Below are positions 54,333 to 62,714 of a DNA stretch of 64,000 nt, in pieces. A program made the position numbers and the translations under genes. Positions within the stretch are counted from its first letter, which is position 1, and each line of letters begins with the position of its first letter. The notes below the pieces were generated by a model, which was not told the origin of the DNA, did not search any database, and was given only the letters and a program-made list of their open reading frames with translations. Source of the DNA: Rhodococcus sp. 4CII (GTDB lineage: Bacteria > Actinomycetota > Actinomycetes > Mycobacteriales > Mycobacteriaceae); the NCBI RefSeq assembly GCF_014256275.1, contig NZ_JACCFE010000002.1:6336001-6400000 (forward strand), in the 5' to 3' direction.

Positions 54333-54903
54333 AACCGCTCACGGGGCCTGCGGCCCTCAACAGCAGGAGCACCGACGCCGCGAAGTCGTGATCGCCGTCG
54401 CTTCCGGTGGCGAGTCTCCTGAGCTGGAGGCCGGCGATGGTGGCCACGACCGTCGGCGCGATGGACGCCGCATCGGGGATACCGAGTGCGGTGAGGATCG
54501 TCACCGTCAGTTCGTCGTATGCGGCGAAACATTCGGCGGCGGACTGCCGTAGTTCGTGATCACGACCCGCGTGGATGTACAGCTCGAACGGGGCGATCCG
54601 CTCGGCGGAGAACGCCAGATCCTTCGCGACCTTCTCGGTGAGAGCCGCGGCGTCCTCGAAGCTCAGCCCCGTGTCGCGGTAGCCCTCCGCCAGTTCCGAC
54701 AGTCGCCGCGTCTCCTCCGTCACAAACCCCGACAGCGCGGCGCGGAGCAGGTCCGTTTGGGTGGGGAAGTGGTACGTGATGGAGCCGAGCGAGACCCCGG
54801 CCTGCGTGGCGATCCGCCGATTGGTCACGCCGGGAATGCCTTCCGTGCCGACGATGTGCAGCGCCGCCGCGAGGATGCGGTCACGGACGTCCGTCGAAGC
54901 CAT
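54331..54903 (-). CDS. TetR family transcriptional regulator
   Basis: A 190-residue regulator. The N-terminal HTH spans about residues 25-50 (TNRRIATQAGVSLGSITYHFPTQTDLL). The ligand domain is unremarkable. It lies 3 bases downstream of the amidase on the same strand and is surely cotranscribed with it, so it probably controls this pair and senses a related amide or amine. No clear operator is recognised. Confidence 0.88.
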   Translation of the reverse strand: MASTDVRDRILAAALHIVGTEGIPGVTNRRIATQAGVSLGSITYHFPTQTDLLRAALSGFVTEETRRLSELAEGYRDTGLSFEDAAALTEKVAKDLAFSAERIAPFELYIHAGRDHELRQSAAECFAAYDELTVTILTALGIPDAASIAPTVVATIAGLQLRRLATGSDGDHDFAASVLLLLRAAGPVSG

Positions 54904-54906
54904 CGG

Positions 54907-56373
54907 TCACCACCATTTCCCTGGACGTTCCCGATCCCACCGGAGCACCGATTCGAGCTGGGCGGCAACGGACACCAGGAGCGGTTCGGCGTTGTCGTGT
55001 CCCATCAACTGTGCTCCGATCGGCAGGTTGCCGGACGTGAACCCCGCCGGGACGTTCACGCTGGGCCAGCCGAGCACGTTCCACGGCCACGCGTACGGGC
55101 AGACCGCGGTGATCACCTTGTCCGTGGCCCAGGAGCTGATCCCGTCGATCCCCTCGACCGCCGGTGGGGGAGTCGCGGTGGTGGGGGCGAGGACCAGGTC
55201 GTACTTGTCGAAGATCGCGCCGACGCGTCGCCGCGCCCTCGGCTCGGCCGCCCGGGCGGCACGCAGCGGCGCGCCGCGCAGGAGCCGCCCGGTGCGGGCA
55301 TTGCTCTTGGTGCGGGGGTCGACGAGCGACGGGTCCGGGACCTTCCGCGTCCAGTCGTCGATGCCGGCCATCGACCGCGGGAGGAAACCGAGCCCGAACA
55401 TGATTCCGTAGTCGGGGTCGTCCACGACGACGCGATGGCCCAGCCTGCGCAGCGCCTCGGCGATCCGGGCGACGCCCTGACGGACTTCGGGGTGCAGCGT
55501 GGTGGGGGTGGCGGTGAACGGGATCCGCAGGGACAGCGCGATGCGCAGCGGTCCGGGATCGCGGCCGACGGCGTCGCTGACCGTAACCGGTGCCGGCGTG
55601 TGGAGGTCGCCCTCGTGCGGTCCCGCCGCGACGTCGAGCAGCAGCGCCGCGTCGGCGACGGTCCGGGCGAGCGGACCGTTGACGGTGAGTCCGTAGAACG
55701 CCTCCGCGGCGGGCCAGGTGGAGATGCGGCCGCGTTGCGGCTTGATCCCGACGAGGTTGGTCCAGGCGGCGGGGATGCGGATGGAACCGGCGCCGTCGGA
55801 GCCGATCGCCGCGGACACCAGACCGGCGGAGACGGCGGCCGCGGCGCCACCGGACGATCCTCCGGGTGTGTGGTCGCGATTCCACGGATTTCGGGTGTGA
55901 CCGAAGGCGGGGCCACCGGTGAAGGGCCACTGCCCGAGTTCCGGGCTGTTCGTCTTGCCCACGATCACGGCACCGGCGGCGCGCAGGCGTCGCACCATCT
56001 CGGAATCGCGTTCCGCGGGCGGGAAGTCGCCGGGACATCCGAATGCGGTCGGCTCTCCCGCCACGTCCACGTCGTCCTTGACGGCGATCGGCACCCCGAG
56101 CAACGGGAGGCGCTCACCGGCGGCGATCCGGCGGTCGGCCTCGGCCGCTTCGGCCAGGGCCGTGGTTCGGCGGACCACCTTGAACGCGTTGAGCGTCGGC
56201 TGGCTCGCGTCGATGCGGTCCAGTGCGGCGCGGGTGGCCGCGACCGAGGTGGTGGCGCCGGACGCCAGCGCCGCCACCTGTTGGACGAGCCCCGGCGCCC
56301 AGTCGCCAGTGCCCTCGTCCCCGCGCCGTCGTCCGCTGCGCTGTCGCTCACTGCCCACGTGTCCCGTGCTCAT
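54907..56373 (-). CDS. amidase signature family enzyme
   Basis: A 488-residue amidase. The Ser-cisSer-Lys triad is visible as Lys99 in GVPIAVKDD, the cis-Ser in GGSSGGAAA (about 173) and the nucleophile Ser197 in DGAGSIRIPAAW. The family includes AmiA2-type amidases, one of which sits after era in M. tuberculosis. The start ATG at 56373 gives a short extra N-terminus before the conserved LVQQVAALASG. An upstream TTCGTTCGAACGAA palindrome (56394-56407) overlaps its promoter region and may be the TetR operator. The substrate is unknown. Confidence 0.88.
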   Translation of the reverse strand: MSTGHVGSERQRSGRRRGDEGTGDWAPGLVQQVAALASGATTSVAATRAALDRIDASQPTLNAFKVVRRTTALAEAAEADRRIAAGERLPLLGVPIAVKDDVDVAGEPTAFGCPGDFPPAERDSEMVRRLRAAGAVIVGKTNSPELGQWPFTGGPAFGHTRNPWNRDHTPGGSSGGAAAAVSAGLVSAAIGSDGAGSIRIPAAWTNLVGIKPQRGRISTWPAAEAFYGLTVNGPLARTVADAALLLDVAAGPHEGDLHTPAPVTVSDAVGRDPGPLRIALSLRIPFTATPTTLHPEVRQGVARIAEALRRLGHRVVVDDPDYGIMFGLGFLPRSMAGIDDWTRKVPDPSLVDPRTKSNARTGRLLRGAPLRAARAAEPRARRRVGAIFDKYDLVLAPTTATPPPAVEGIDGISSWATDKVITAVCPYAWPWNVLGWPSVNVPAGFTSGNLPIGAQLMGHDNAEPLLVSVAAQLESVLRWDRERPGKWW

Positions 56374-56393
56374 CCCGCCCCTCCCGCGTCACT

Positions 56394-56407
56394 GTTCGTT
56401 CGAACGA
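56394..56407. promoter_or_regulatory. palindrome upstream of the amidase-TetR operon
   Basis: TTCGTTCGAACGAA is a perfect 14-base palindrome 20 bases before the amidase ATG (minus strand) and just past the 3' end of the MocR gene. Position and symmetry fit a TetR-type operator; the binder is inferred. Confidence 0.5.
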
Positions 56408-56413
56408 ACAGTA

Positions 56414-57862
56414 TCAGCGGACGTGTCGGCGGACTACGGTTCCGATCACTTCGGCGGCACCGTGAGCCTGCGTTTCGGGCAGCCGGGCGTAACCGCAGAC
56501 CAGTCCCCGATGTCCGCCCGGTGTGGTGCGGTAGTCGGCGAGAGTGGGTACCGTCACCCCGCGGTCCTGCAGTTCCGCCGACAAGGCCACGTCGTCCACC
56601 GAGCGCGGCAGCGTGAGGACGACGTGGAGGCCCGCCTCGATGCCGGCGATCCCGACACCGTCCACGCCGCGCGCGGCGCACTGCTGACGCAGCGCGGTGA
56701 CGAACGCGGACCGGCGGGCCGCGTACGTGCGGGAGGCGCGGGCGAGGTGCCGCGACAATGCACCCGAATCGATGAACTGCGCCAGGGCGAGGGCGGTGAC
56801 CGCGCAGCAGGCCTCGCCACTCGTGTCCAGGGCCCGGACGAGTTCCGTCCGCAGCGCCGGCGGGGCGATCACCCACGCCACTCGGATCGCGGGGGTGAGG
56901 ATCTTCGACGCGGTGCCCACGTACGCCACGCATTCGGACCCGCGGTCGATGCTGCGCAGCGCGGGCAACGCCGACACGTCGTAGCGGAATTCGCCGTCGT
57001 AGTCGTCCTCGATGATCAAGGTCCCGGATGCGGCGGCATCGGCGACGAGCCGGGCCCGGCGGCCCACCGGCATCCGGGCACCCATCGGGTACTGATGCGC
57101 CGGGGTGCAGTACGCCGCCGCGTCGGTCGTGGCCAGCAGTCCGGGGTCGAGGCCGTCGTCGTCTACCGGCACGCAGCGTGTCCGCGCGCCTGCGGCCTCG
57201 AGGACCCGGCGGGCGCGGCTGTAGCCGGGCTCCTCGAACGCTATGTCGCGGCCGCCGAGCCCGGCCGCGGCGACGAGGGTCCGGAGCGCGGAGCCCACAC
57301 CGGGAACGATCACCAGTTCGTCGGCATGTGCCGCGATCCCCCGGGTGCGGCGCAGATGCCCCGCGAGGGACTGCCGCAACTCCGGGTGCCCGTCGGGGCC
57401 GGGGACGTCGGAGGTCACCGCGGCGGCGGCCGCCGACCGCCACGCCCGGCGCCAGTCGGTGGTGGAGATCAGACCGGGGTCGGGGTGGCCCGGTGTGAGA
57501 TCCCACCGGGTGTCCGGTGCATCCGGGGCGGCGGAGGATCGCCGCCCGGGCGAACCGGGAACCGCGTGCGACGCGGCGTGGGCGCGGGCCGCGACGTCGG
57601 CGCCGGGCGCGATCCGAGTGCCGGAACCGGCGCGGGCGCTGGCGTACCCGGACGCGCAGAGTTCGTCGTAGGCGTCGACCACCGAGGCCCGCGCCACCGT
57701 CAGGTGATCGGCCAGCGCCCGGGTGGAGGGCAGGGGGTCACCCGGCCGAAGGCGCCCCACCCGGATCTCGTCGAGGATCGACTCCGCGATCCGGTGTCGA
57801 AGTGGCGCGTCGGTATGGGGGAGCTGCAACGTCAGGTGCAGTTCGGGGCTGATCCGGGGCAT
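56414..57862 (-). CDS. MocR-type GntR/aminotransferase regulator
   Basis: A 482-residue fusion. A winged-helix GntR domain at about 15-80 (RIAESILDEIRVGRLRPGDPLPSTRALADHL) precedes a fold-type I aminotransferase domain (about 110-480) with the PLP-binding Lys in YVGTASKILTPAIRVAWV. MocR regulators (PdxR, GabR, TauR) use PLP to control vitamin B6 or amine metabolism. It is divergent from an FMN-barrel gene of the pyridoxamine-oxidase superfamily, with 35 bases between starts, suggesting PdxR-like control. ATG 57862 lies 6 bases after a TATTGT -10 box, so translation may be leaderless. Confidence 0.88.
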   Translation of the reverse strand: MPRISPELHLTLQLPHTDAPLRHRIAESILDEIRVGRLRPGDPLPSTRALADHLTVARASVVDAYDELCASGYASARAGSGTRIAPGADVAARAHAASHAVPGSPGRRSSAAPDAPDTRWDLTPGHPDPGLISTTDWRRAWRSAAAAAVTSDVPGPDGHPELRQSLAGHLRRTRGIAAHADELVIVPGVGSALRTLVAAAGLGGRDIAFEEPGYSRARRVLEAAGARTRCVPVDDDGLDPGLLATTDAAAYCTPAHQYPMGARMPVGRRARLVADAAASGTLIIEDDYDGEFRYDVSALPALRSIDRGSECVAYVGTASKILTPAIRVAWVIAPPALRTELVRALDTSGEACCAVTALALAQFIDSGALSRHLARASRTYAARRSAFVTALRQQCAARGVDGVGIAGIEAGLHVVLTLPRSVDDVALSAELQDRGVTVPTLADYRTTPGGHRGLVCGYARLPETQAHGAAEVIGTVVRRHVR

Positions 57863-57868
57863 GACCCG

Positions 57869-57890
57869 ACAATACTGGTCTGTAGATAAT
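57869..57890. promoter_or_regulatory. back-to-back promoters of the MocR and FMN-barrel genes
   Basis: On the minus strand TATTGT (57874-57869) is 6 bases before the MocR ATG. On the plus strand GATAAT (57885-57890) is 7 bases before GTG 57898. The two -10 boxes are only 10 bases apart, so polymerases would compete. The interval includes an imperfect CAAT...ATTG dyad that could bind MocR. Confidence 0.5.
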
Positions 57891-57897
57891 TGCGATT

Positions 57898-58569
57898 GTG
57901 GATCTGGAAGCTGATCCACATGGGATCGACGATGGTCTCGTGGACAAGATCATGAGATACCCCGACCGTGCCCGAACCGAACGAGCGCAACTGGACGCCG
58001 TCCTCGACGCCGCGCCGATGGGCACCCTCGCCACCGTCGTCGACGGGCTGCCGTGGGCCGTGCCGATGCTCTACGCCCGCGACGGCGACAGGATCCTGCT
58101 GCACGGATCCACCGGGGCGGGTGCGCTGCGGCAGGTGGCCGCGGGCGCCCCCGCGGTGCTGTGCGTCGCGATGCTCGACGGGATCGTCGTCGCGGACACG
58201 CTGTTCGACTCGTCGGCGAACTACCGCTCCGCCGTGGTCCGCGGCAACCTCGTCACCCTGGACGAGGACGAATCCGCCGACGCGCTCAACGCGCTGTCCG
58301 ACGTGCTGATCCCCGGCCGCAGCACCGAGGTTCGCGGGCACCGGCGCAAGGAACTCGCCGCGACGCTGGCCCTCGCCCTCCCGATCACGCCGGGCGGGTG
58401 GACCGTCAAGGTGCGCGACGCGCCGCCGGGCGAACCTGCGGAATCCAGCAGCGCCTGGGCCGGCGTGGTCCCCGTGCGGTCGGTTGCCGGTGCGCCCGTC
58501 CCGGCGCCGTGGGTGGCGAGCGGCACCCCGCTGCCGGCGTCCGTGTCGCGCCTGACCCGGACCGCGTAA
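57898..58569 (+). CDS. FMN-binding split-barrel protein (pyridoxamine oxidase superfamily)
   Basis: A 223-residue protein. The split-barrel core reads MGTLATVVDGLPWAVPMLYARDGDRILLHGSTGAGALRQVAAG (in pieces), as in the PNPOx-related domain of F420/flavin proteins, and continues VRGNLVTLDEDESADALNALSDVLIPGRS. The family includes flavin-dependent B6 oxidases and heme or F420 enzymes. The divergent MocR gene supports a link to vitamin B6 or amines, which is inference. GTG 57898 directly follows a -10 box; an internal ATG at 57952 is the other candidate. Confidence 0.78.
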   Translation: MDLEADPHGIDDGLVDKIMRYPDRARTERAQLDAVLDAAPMGTLATVVDGLPWAVPMLYARDGDRILLHGSTGAGALRQVAAGAPAVLCVAMLDGIVVADTLFDSSANYRSAVVRGNLVTLDEDESADALNALSDVLIPGRSTEVRGHRRKELAATLALALPITPGGWTVKVRDAPPGEPAESSSAWAGVVPVRSVAGAPVPAPWVASGTPLPASVSRLTRTA

Positions 58570-58647
58570 GGAAAGCGTCAAGAGCCGTCCGGGACCCGTA
58601 AGCGCTTCGTCAGCGTCGCTTCTGCCGCCTCGATCCGGCGCGATGCT

Positions 58648-58682
58648 GGCATGACACCCCACGCATCGTGGGCTGTCATGCC
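58648..58682. promoter_or_regulatory. long dyad upstream of the kdp operon
   Basis: GGCATGACA-C-CCCACG-CAT-CGTGGG-C-TGTCATGCC: a 9-base and a 6-base stem separated by one C/C mismatch, loop CAT. It lies 79 bases after the FMN-barrel stop and 40 bases before the first kdp-side ORF. It may be a terminator for the upstream gene or an operator for KdpE; symmetry of the outer TGGCATGACA arms suits a DNA-binding dimer. Confidence 0.55.
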
Positions 58683-58721
58683 TGCGCTGAACCGCAGGAT
58701 CAGTACGAAGAGGATCCTCAC

Positions 58722-58829
58722 ATGGCCGACGTGGCCTACGTAGCGCTCGTCCTCGGCGGATTCGCCTGTTGCGCGCTCGTTCTCCGTGCCCTGCAGACCG
58801 GACGCGTGCAGACCGGACGCGCGAAATGA
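58722..58829 (+). CDS. small membrane protein ahead of kdpF
   Basis: A 35-residue ORF (MADVAYVALVLGGFACCALVLRALQ, then a tandem QTGR repeat) with one membrane span containing two Cys. The ATG at 58722 has GAAGAGGAT upstream. Its stop overlaps the kdpF start (ATGA), so it is coupled to the operon. The last codons come from a perfect 15-base tandem duplication. Function is unknown; it could be a Kdp accessory or a leader. Confidence 0.55.
   Translation: MADVAYVALVLGGFACCALVLRALQTGRVQTGRAK
58792..58821 (+). repeat. perfect 15-base tandem duplication
   Basis: TGCAGACCGGACGCG occurs twice head to tail (58792-58806, 58807-58821) at the 3' end of the 35-residue ORF, adding five codons in frame. 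Confidence 0.9.
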
Positions 58830-58924
58830 CGGGCGCCGGAATACTCGCTGTCGTCCTCGTCGCGATCGCCGCCGCGCTCGTCGTCTACCTGCTCATCGCG
58901 CTCGTCGACCCGGAGCGCTTCTGA
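58826..58924 (+). CDS. kdpF: potassium-transporting ATPase KdpF subunit
   Basis: A 32-residue single-span peptide (MTGAGILAVV...YLLIALVDPERF). The C-terminal LIALVDPERF is the typical KdpF ending. It stabilises the KdpABC complex in the membrane. The ATG overlaps the preceding ORF stop, and its own stop overlaps kdpA (TGATG). Confidence 0.9.
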   Translation: MTGAGILAVVLVAIAAALVVYLLIALVDPERF

Positions 58925-60609
58925 TGACGCCCGCTCTCGCGGCCGGGTTGCAGATCGCCGTCGTCGTCGCCGTCCTCGCGGTGGCGTACGTGCCGGTGGG
59001 CGACTACCTGGCCCGCGTGTACGAATCGCGGCACCACCTGCGGGTGGAGTCCGTGCTGTACCGCCTCTGCCGCATCAATCCCCACACCGAGCAGACCTGG
59101 TACGGCTACGCCGGCAGCGTGCTGGGATTCTCGATGGCGGGTGTGCTCTTCCTGTATGTCCTGCAACGTATTCAGGGCATTCTGCCGCTGTCCGGGGACC
59201 TGTCCGGGGTCAGCCCCGCCGTCGCCTTCAACACCGCGGTGTCGTTCGTGACGAACACCAACTGGCAGTCGTACGCCCCCGAAACCACGATGAGCAACCT
59301 GACCCAGCCGGTCGGACTCGCCGTGCAGAACTTCGTGTCCGCGGCAGTGGGGATGGCCGTCGCGGTCGCGCTGATCCGCGGGTTCGTCCGGGTGTCGCGG
59401 GGCGGGGAGGTCGGCAACTTCTGGGTCGACCTCACCCGCGGGAGTCTGCGGATCCTGCTGCCGTTCTCGTTCGTCATCGCGCTGATTCTGTTGAGCCAGG
59501 GTGTGATCCAGTCCTTCCACACCGGATTCGCGTCCACCGGCCTGGACGGCAATGCCGTCACCAACGCGCTGGCGCCCGTCGCCTCGCAGGAAGCGATCAA
59601 GGAACTCGGCACCAACGGCGGCGGCATTCTCGCCGCCAACTCGGCGCACCCGTTCGAGAACCCGACGCCGGTCAGCAACATCGTCGAGATCCTGGCGATC
59701 CTCCTGATCCCGGTCTCGCTCACCCGCACGTTCGGCACCATGGTCGGCGACCGCAAGCAGGGTCTGACCCTGCTCGCCGTCATGGGCATCCTGTGGGGCT
59801 CGCTGCTCGCGATCACGCTTGCGGCCGAGTCCGGTCGGCGCGGCGTCGCCGCCACCGCCGCGGGCGCGATGATGGAGGGCAAGGAAGTTCGATTCGGCAT
59901 CCCCGGCACGGCACTGTTCGCCGTGAGCACCACCGGAACGTCCACGGGCGCGGTGAATTCCGCACACGACAGCCTGTCGTCGCTCGGCGGCGGGGCCGTG
60001 TTGCTGAACATGCTCCTCGGTGAGATCGCGCCTGGCGGTGTGGGTACCGGACTCTACGGAATTCTGGTCCTCGCCCTCATCGCCGTCTTCGTCGGCGGAC
60101 TCCTCGTCGGCCGTACCCCCGAATACCTCGGCAAGAAACTGCGGCAGCGGGAGATCACCCTCGCCGCCCTGTCCGTGCTGGTGATGCCAGCGCTGGTGCT
60201 GATCGGGACCGGAATCACCGTCATCCTGTCCTCGACCACCGGCTATCAGGGCAACAGCGGCGACCCCGGAACCCCCGGATCCATTCACGGATTCTCGGAA
60301 GTGCTGTACGCGTTCGCGTCGGCGTCGAATAACAACGGCAGCGCGTTCGGCGGTCTGACGGTGACGAGCGACTGGTTCCAGAGCGCTCTCGGACTGTGCA
60401 TGCTGTTCGGCCGGTTCCTGCCGATCATCCTCGTTCTCGCGCTCGCCGGATCGCTGGCATCGCAGAAGAAGACCGCCGCAGGCGCCGGCACCCTGCCGAC
60501 TGCGGGCCCGATGTTCACCGGGCTTCTCACCGGCACCGTCGTGCTCGTCGCGGCGTTGACATTCTTCCCGGCCCTCGCGCTGGGACCGATCGCGGAGGCC
60601 CTGCAGTGA
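58924..60609 (+). CDS. kdpA: potassium-transporting ATPase subunit A
   Basis: A 561-residue K+ channel-like subunit with about ten membrane helices. The four selectivity-filter-like loops are visible: FVTNTNWQSY, ELGTNGGGILAANSAHPFENP, VSTTGTSTGAVNSAHDS and SASNNNGSAFGG. It takes up K+ that is then pumped by KdpB. The ATG overlaps the kdpF stop, and the stop overlaps the kdpB GTG (GTGA). Confidence 0.96.
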   Translation: MTPALAAGLQIAVVVAVLAVAYVPVGDYLARVYESRHHLRVESVLYRLCRINPHTEQTWYGYAGSVLGFSMAGVLFLYVLQRIQGILPLSGDLSGVSPAVAFNTAVSFVTNTNWQSYAPETTMSNLTQPVGLAVQNFVSAAVGMAVAVALIRGFVRVSRGGEVGNFWVDLTRGSLRILLPFSFVIALILLSQGVIQSFHTGFASTGLDGNAVTNALAPVASQEAIKELGTNGGGILAANSAHPFENPTPVSNIVEILAILLIPVSLTRTFGTMVGDRKQGLTLLAVMGILWGSLLAITLAAESGRRGVAATAAGAMMEGKEVRFGIPGTALFAVSTTGTSTGAVNSAHDSLSSLGGGAVLLNMLLGEIAPGGVGTGLYGILVLALIAVFVGGLLVGRTPEYLGKKLRQREITLAALSVLVMPALVLIGTGITVILSSTTGYQGNSGDPGTPGSIHGFSEVLYAFASASNNNGSAFGGLTVTSDWFQSALGLCMLFGRFLPIILVLALAGSLASQKKTAAGAGTLPTAGPMFTGLLTGTVVLVAALTFFPALALGPIAEALQ

Positions 60610-62708
60610 GTGTGAACGTGACCAGTCGTCCGGAGACCGGGACGGCGACCACGACGCCGGGCGGCCACGGCCCGGCACCCGTGAAGGCGGGAATCTTCAG
60701 CCCCGCTCAACTGCTGACGGCGCTACCGGGCGCCGTGCGCAAAGTAGACCCCCGGCATCTCGCGCGCAACCCGGTGATGTTCGTGGTGTTCGTCGGTTCC
60801 GTCGTCACCACCGCGATGGCCGTCGCCGACCCGTCGGTGTTCTCCTGGGCGGTGACGGCGTGGCTGTGGTTCACCGTGCTGTTCGCCAACCTGGCCGAAT
60901 CGGTCGCCGAGGGGCGCGGCAAGGCGCAGGCGGCGAGTCTGCGGAAGGTGAAGCAGGACACGACGGCGCATCGCGTCACGCCGAGCGGCAGCCTGGAATC
61001 GCTGCCGGGCACCGACCTCGTCGTCGGTGACCGGGTCGTCGTCGAGGCGGGCGAGGTGATCCCGGGCGACGGCGACGTCGTCGACGGCATTGCGACCGTG
61101 GACGAGTCGGCCATCACCGGCGAGTCGGCACCCGTCGTCCGCGAATCCGGCGGCGACCGCTGCGCCGTCACCGGCGGCACGACCGTGCTCTCCGACCGGA
61201 TCGTCGTCCGCATCACCGCAGCCCCGGGACAGTCGTTCGTCGACCGGATGATCGCCCTGGTGGAAGGGGCGGCGCGGCAGAAGACGCCCAACGAGATCGC
61301 CCTGAACATCCTGCTGGCGTCGTTGACGATCATCTTCCTGCTGGCCGTCGTCGCGATCGGTCCGATGGGCCTGTACGCGGGTCGGGAGCAGGATCCGATC
61401 AAGCTGATCGCGTTGCTGGTGTGCCTGATCCCCACGACCATCGGTGCCCTGCTGTCCGCCATCGGCATCGCGGGGATGGACCGGTTGGTGCAGCGCAACG
61501 TCCTCGCGATGTCGGGGCGGGCGGTGGAGGCCGCAGGCGACATCGACACGCTGCTGATGGACAAGACCGGCACCATCACGTTCGGCAACCGGCAGGCCAC
61601 CGCCCTGCACCCCGCTCCGGGAGTCACGGCGATCGAATTGGCCACGGCCGCACGTCTGTCGAGTCTCGCGGACGGCACCCCCGAGGGTCGCAGCATCGTG
61701 GATCTGTGCGCCCGGGACTTCGGGCTCGCCCCGGCACCGTCCGAGGCGGAGCGAACCGCGGAGTTCGTGCCGTTCACGGCGCAGACCAGGATGAGCGGAC
61801 TCGATATCGACGACACAAGGATTCGCAAGGGTGCGAGCGACGCCGTACTGACGTGGGTCCAGGCCCTCGGCGGGCGTGCGGCGCACGCGGTCACCGAGAC
61901 GGTGACCGCTATCGCTCAGGCCGGAGGCACACCGTTGGTCGTGGCCTCGGCTCACACCGGCGAGCCGACGGTGCTGGGGGTGATCGCGCTGTCGGACGTG
62001 GTGAAACCGGGCATCGCCGAGCGGTTCGCGGAACTGCGGGCGATGGGAATCCGCACGGTGATGATCACCGGCGACAATCCGCTCACCGCCAAGGCCATCG
62101 CGGCCGAAGCCGGTGTCGACGACTTCATGGCGGAGGCGACACCAGAGGACAAGCTCGCGCTGATCCGCAAGGAACAGGAGGGAGGACGGCTGGTCGCGAT
62201 GACCGGTGACGGCACCAACGACGCCCCGGCGCTGGCCCAGGCGGACGTCGGGGTGGCCATGAACACCGGCACGTCCGCCGCGAAGGAAGCCGGGAACATG
62301 GTGGATCTCGATTCGGATCCCACCAAGCTCATCGAGGTGGTGGAGATCGGCAAACAGCTGCTCATCACCCGCGGGGCGCTGACCACGTTCTCGCTCGCCA
62401 ACGACCTGGCCAAGTACTTCGCCATCCTCCCCGCGTTGTTCAGCGTCATCTACCCGCAGCTGGACACACTGAACATCATGCGTCTGGCCACCCCGGAATC
62501 GGCCATCCTGTCGGCGGTGATCTTCAACGCCGTCGTGATCGTGGCCCTGATCCCGTTGTCGCTGAAAGGTGTTCGTTATCGGCCGTCGTCGGCGTCGACA
62601 CTGCTCGGCCGTAACCTGCTGGTCTACGGTCTCGGCGGAGTGATCACCCCGTTCGCCGGTATCTGGTTGATCGACCTCGTCGTCCGTCTCATTCCCGGAA
62701 TTGGGTGA
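60606..62708 (+). CDS. kdpB: potassium-transporting P-type ATPase subunit B
   Basis: A 700-residue P-type ATPase. Phosphorylation motif DKTGT, actuator TGES (ITGESAPV) and hinge GDGTNDAP are all intact. Membrane segments are present at the N-terminus and C-terminus. It hydrolyses ATP to drive K+ uptake through KdpA. GTG 60606 overlaps the kdpA stop; the first 35 residues are Thr/Gly/Pro-rich. Confidence 0.96.
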   Translation: MSVNVTSRPETGTATTTPGGHGPAPVKAGIFSPAQLLTALPGAVRKVDPRHLARNPVMFVVFVGSVVTTAMAVADPSVFSWAVTAWLWFTVLFANLAESVAEGRGKAQAASLRKVKQDTTAHRVTPSGSLESLPGTDLVVGDRVVVEAGEVIPGDGDVVDGIATVDESAITGESAPVVRESGGDRCAVTGGTTVLSDRIVVRITAAPGQSFVDRMIALVEGAARQKTPNEIALNILLASLTIIFLLAVVAIGPMGLYAGREQDPIKLIALLVCLIPTTIGALLSAIGIAGMDRLVQRNVLAMSGRAVEAAGDIDTLLMDKTGTITFGNRQATALHPAPGVTAIELATAARLSSLADGTPEGRSIVDLCARDFGLAPAPSEAERTAEFVPFTAQTRMSGLDIDDTRIRKGASDAVLTWVQALGGRAAHAVTETVTAIAQAGGTPLVVASAHTGEPTVLGVIALSDVVKPGIAERFAELRAMGIRTVMITGDNPLTAKAIAAEAGVDDFMAEATPEDKLALIRKEQEGGRLVAMTGDGTNDAPALAQADVGVAMNTGTSAAKEAGNMVDLDSDPTKLIEVVEIGKQLLITRGALTTFSLANDLAKYFAILPALFSVIYPQLDTLNIMRLATPESAILSAVIFNAVVIVALIPLSLKGVRYRPSSASTLLGRNLLVYGLGGVITPFAGIWLIDLVVRLIPGIG

Positions 62709-62714
62709 TCCCGC

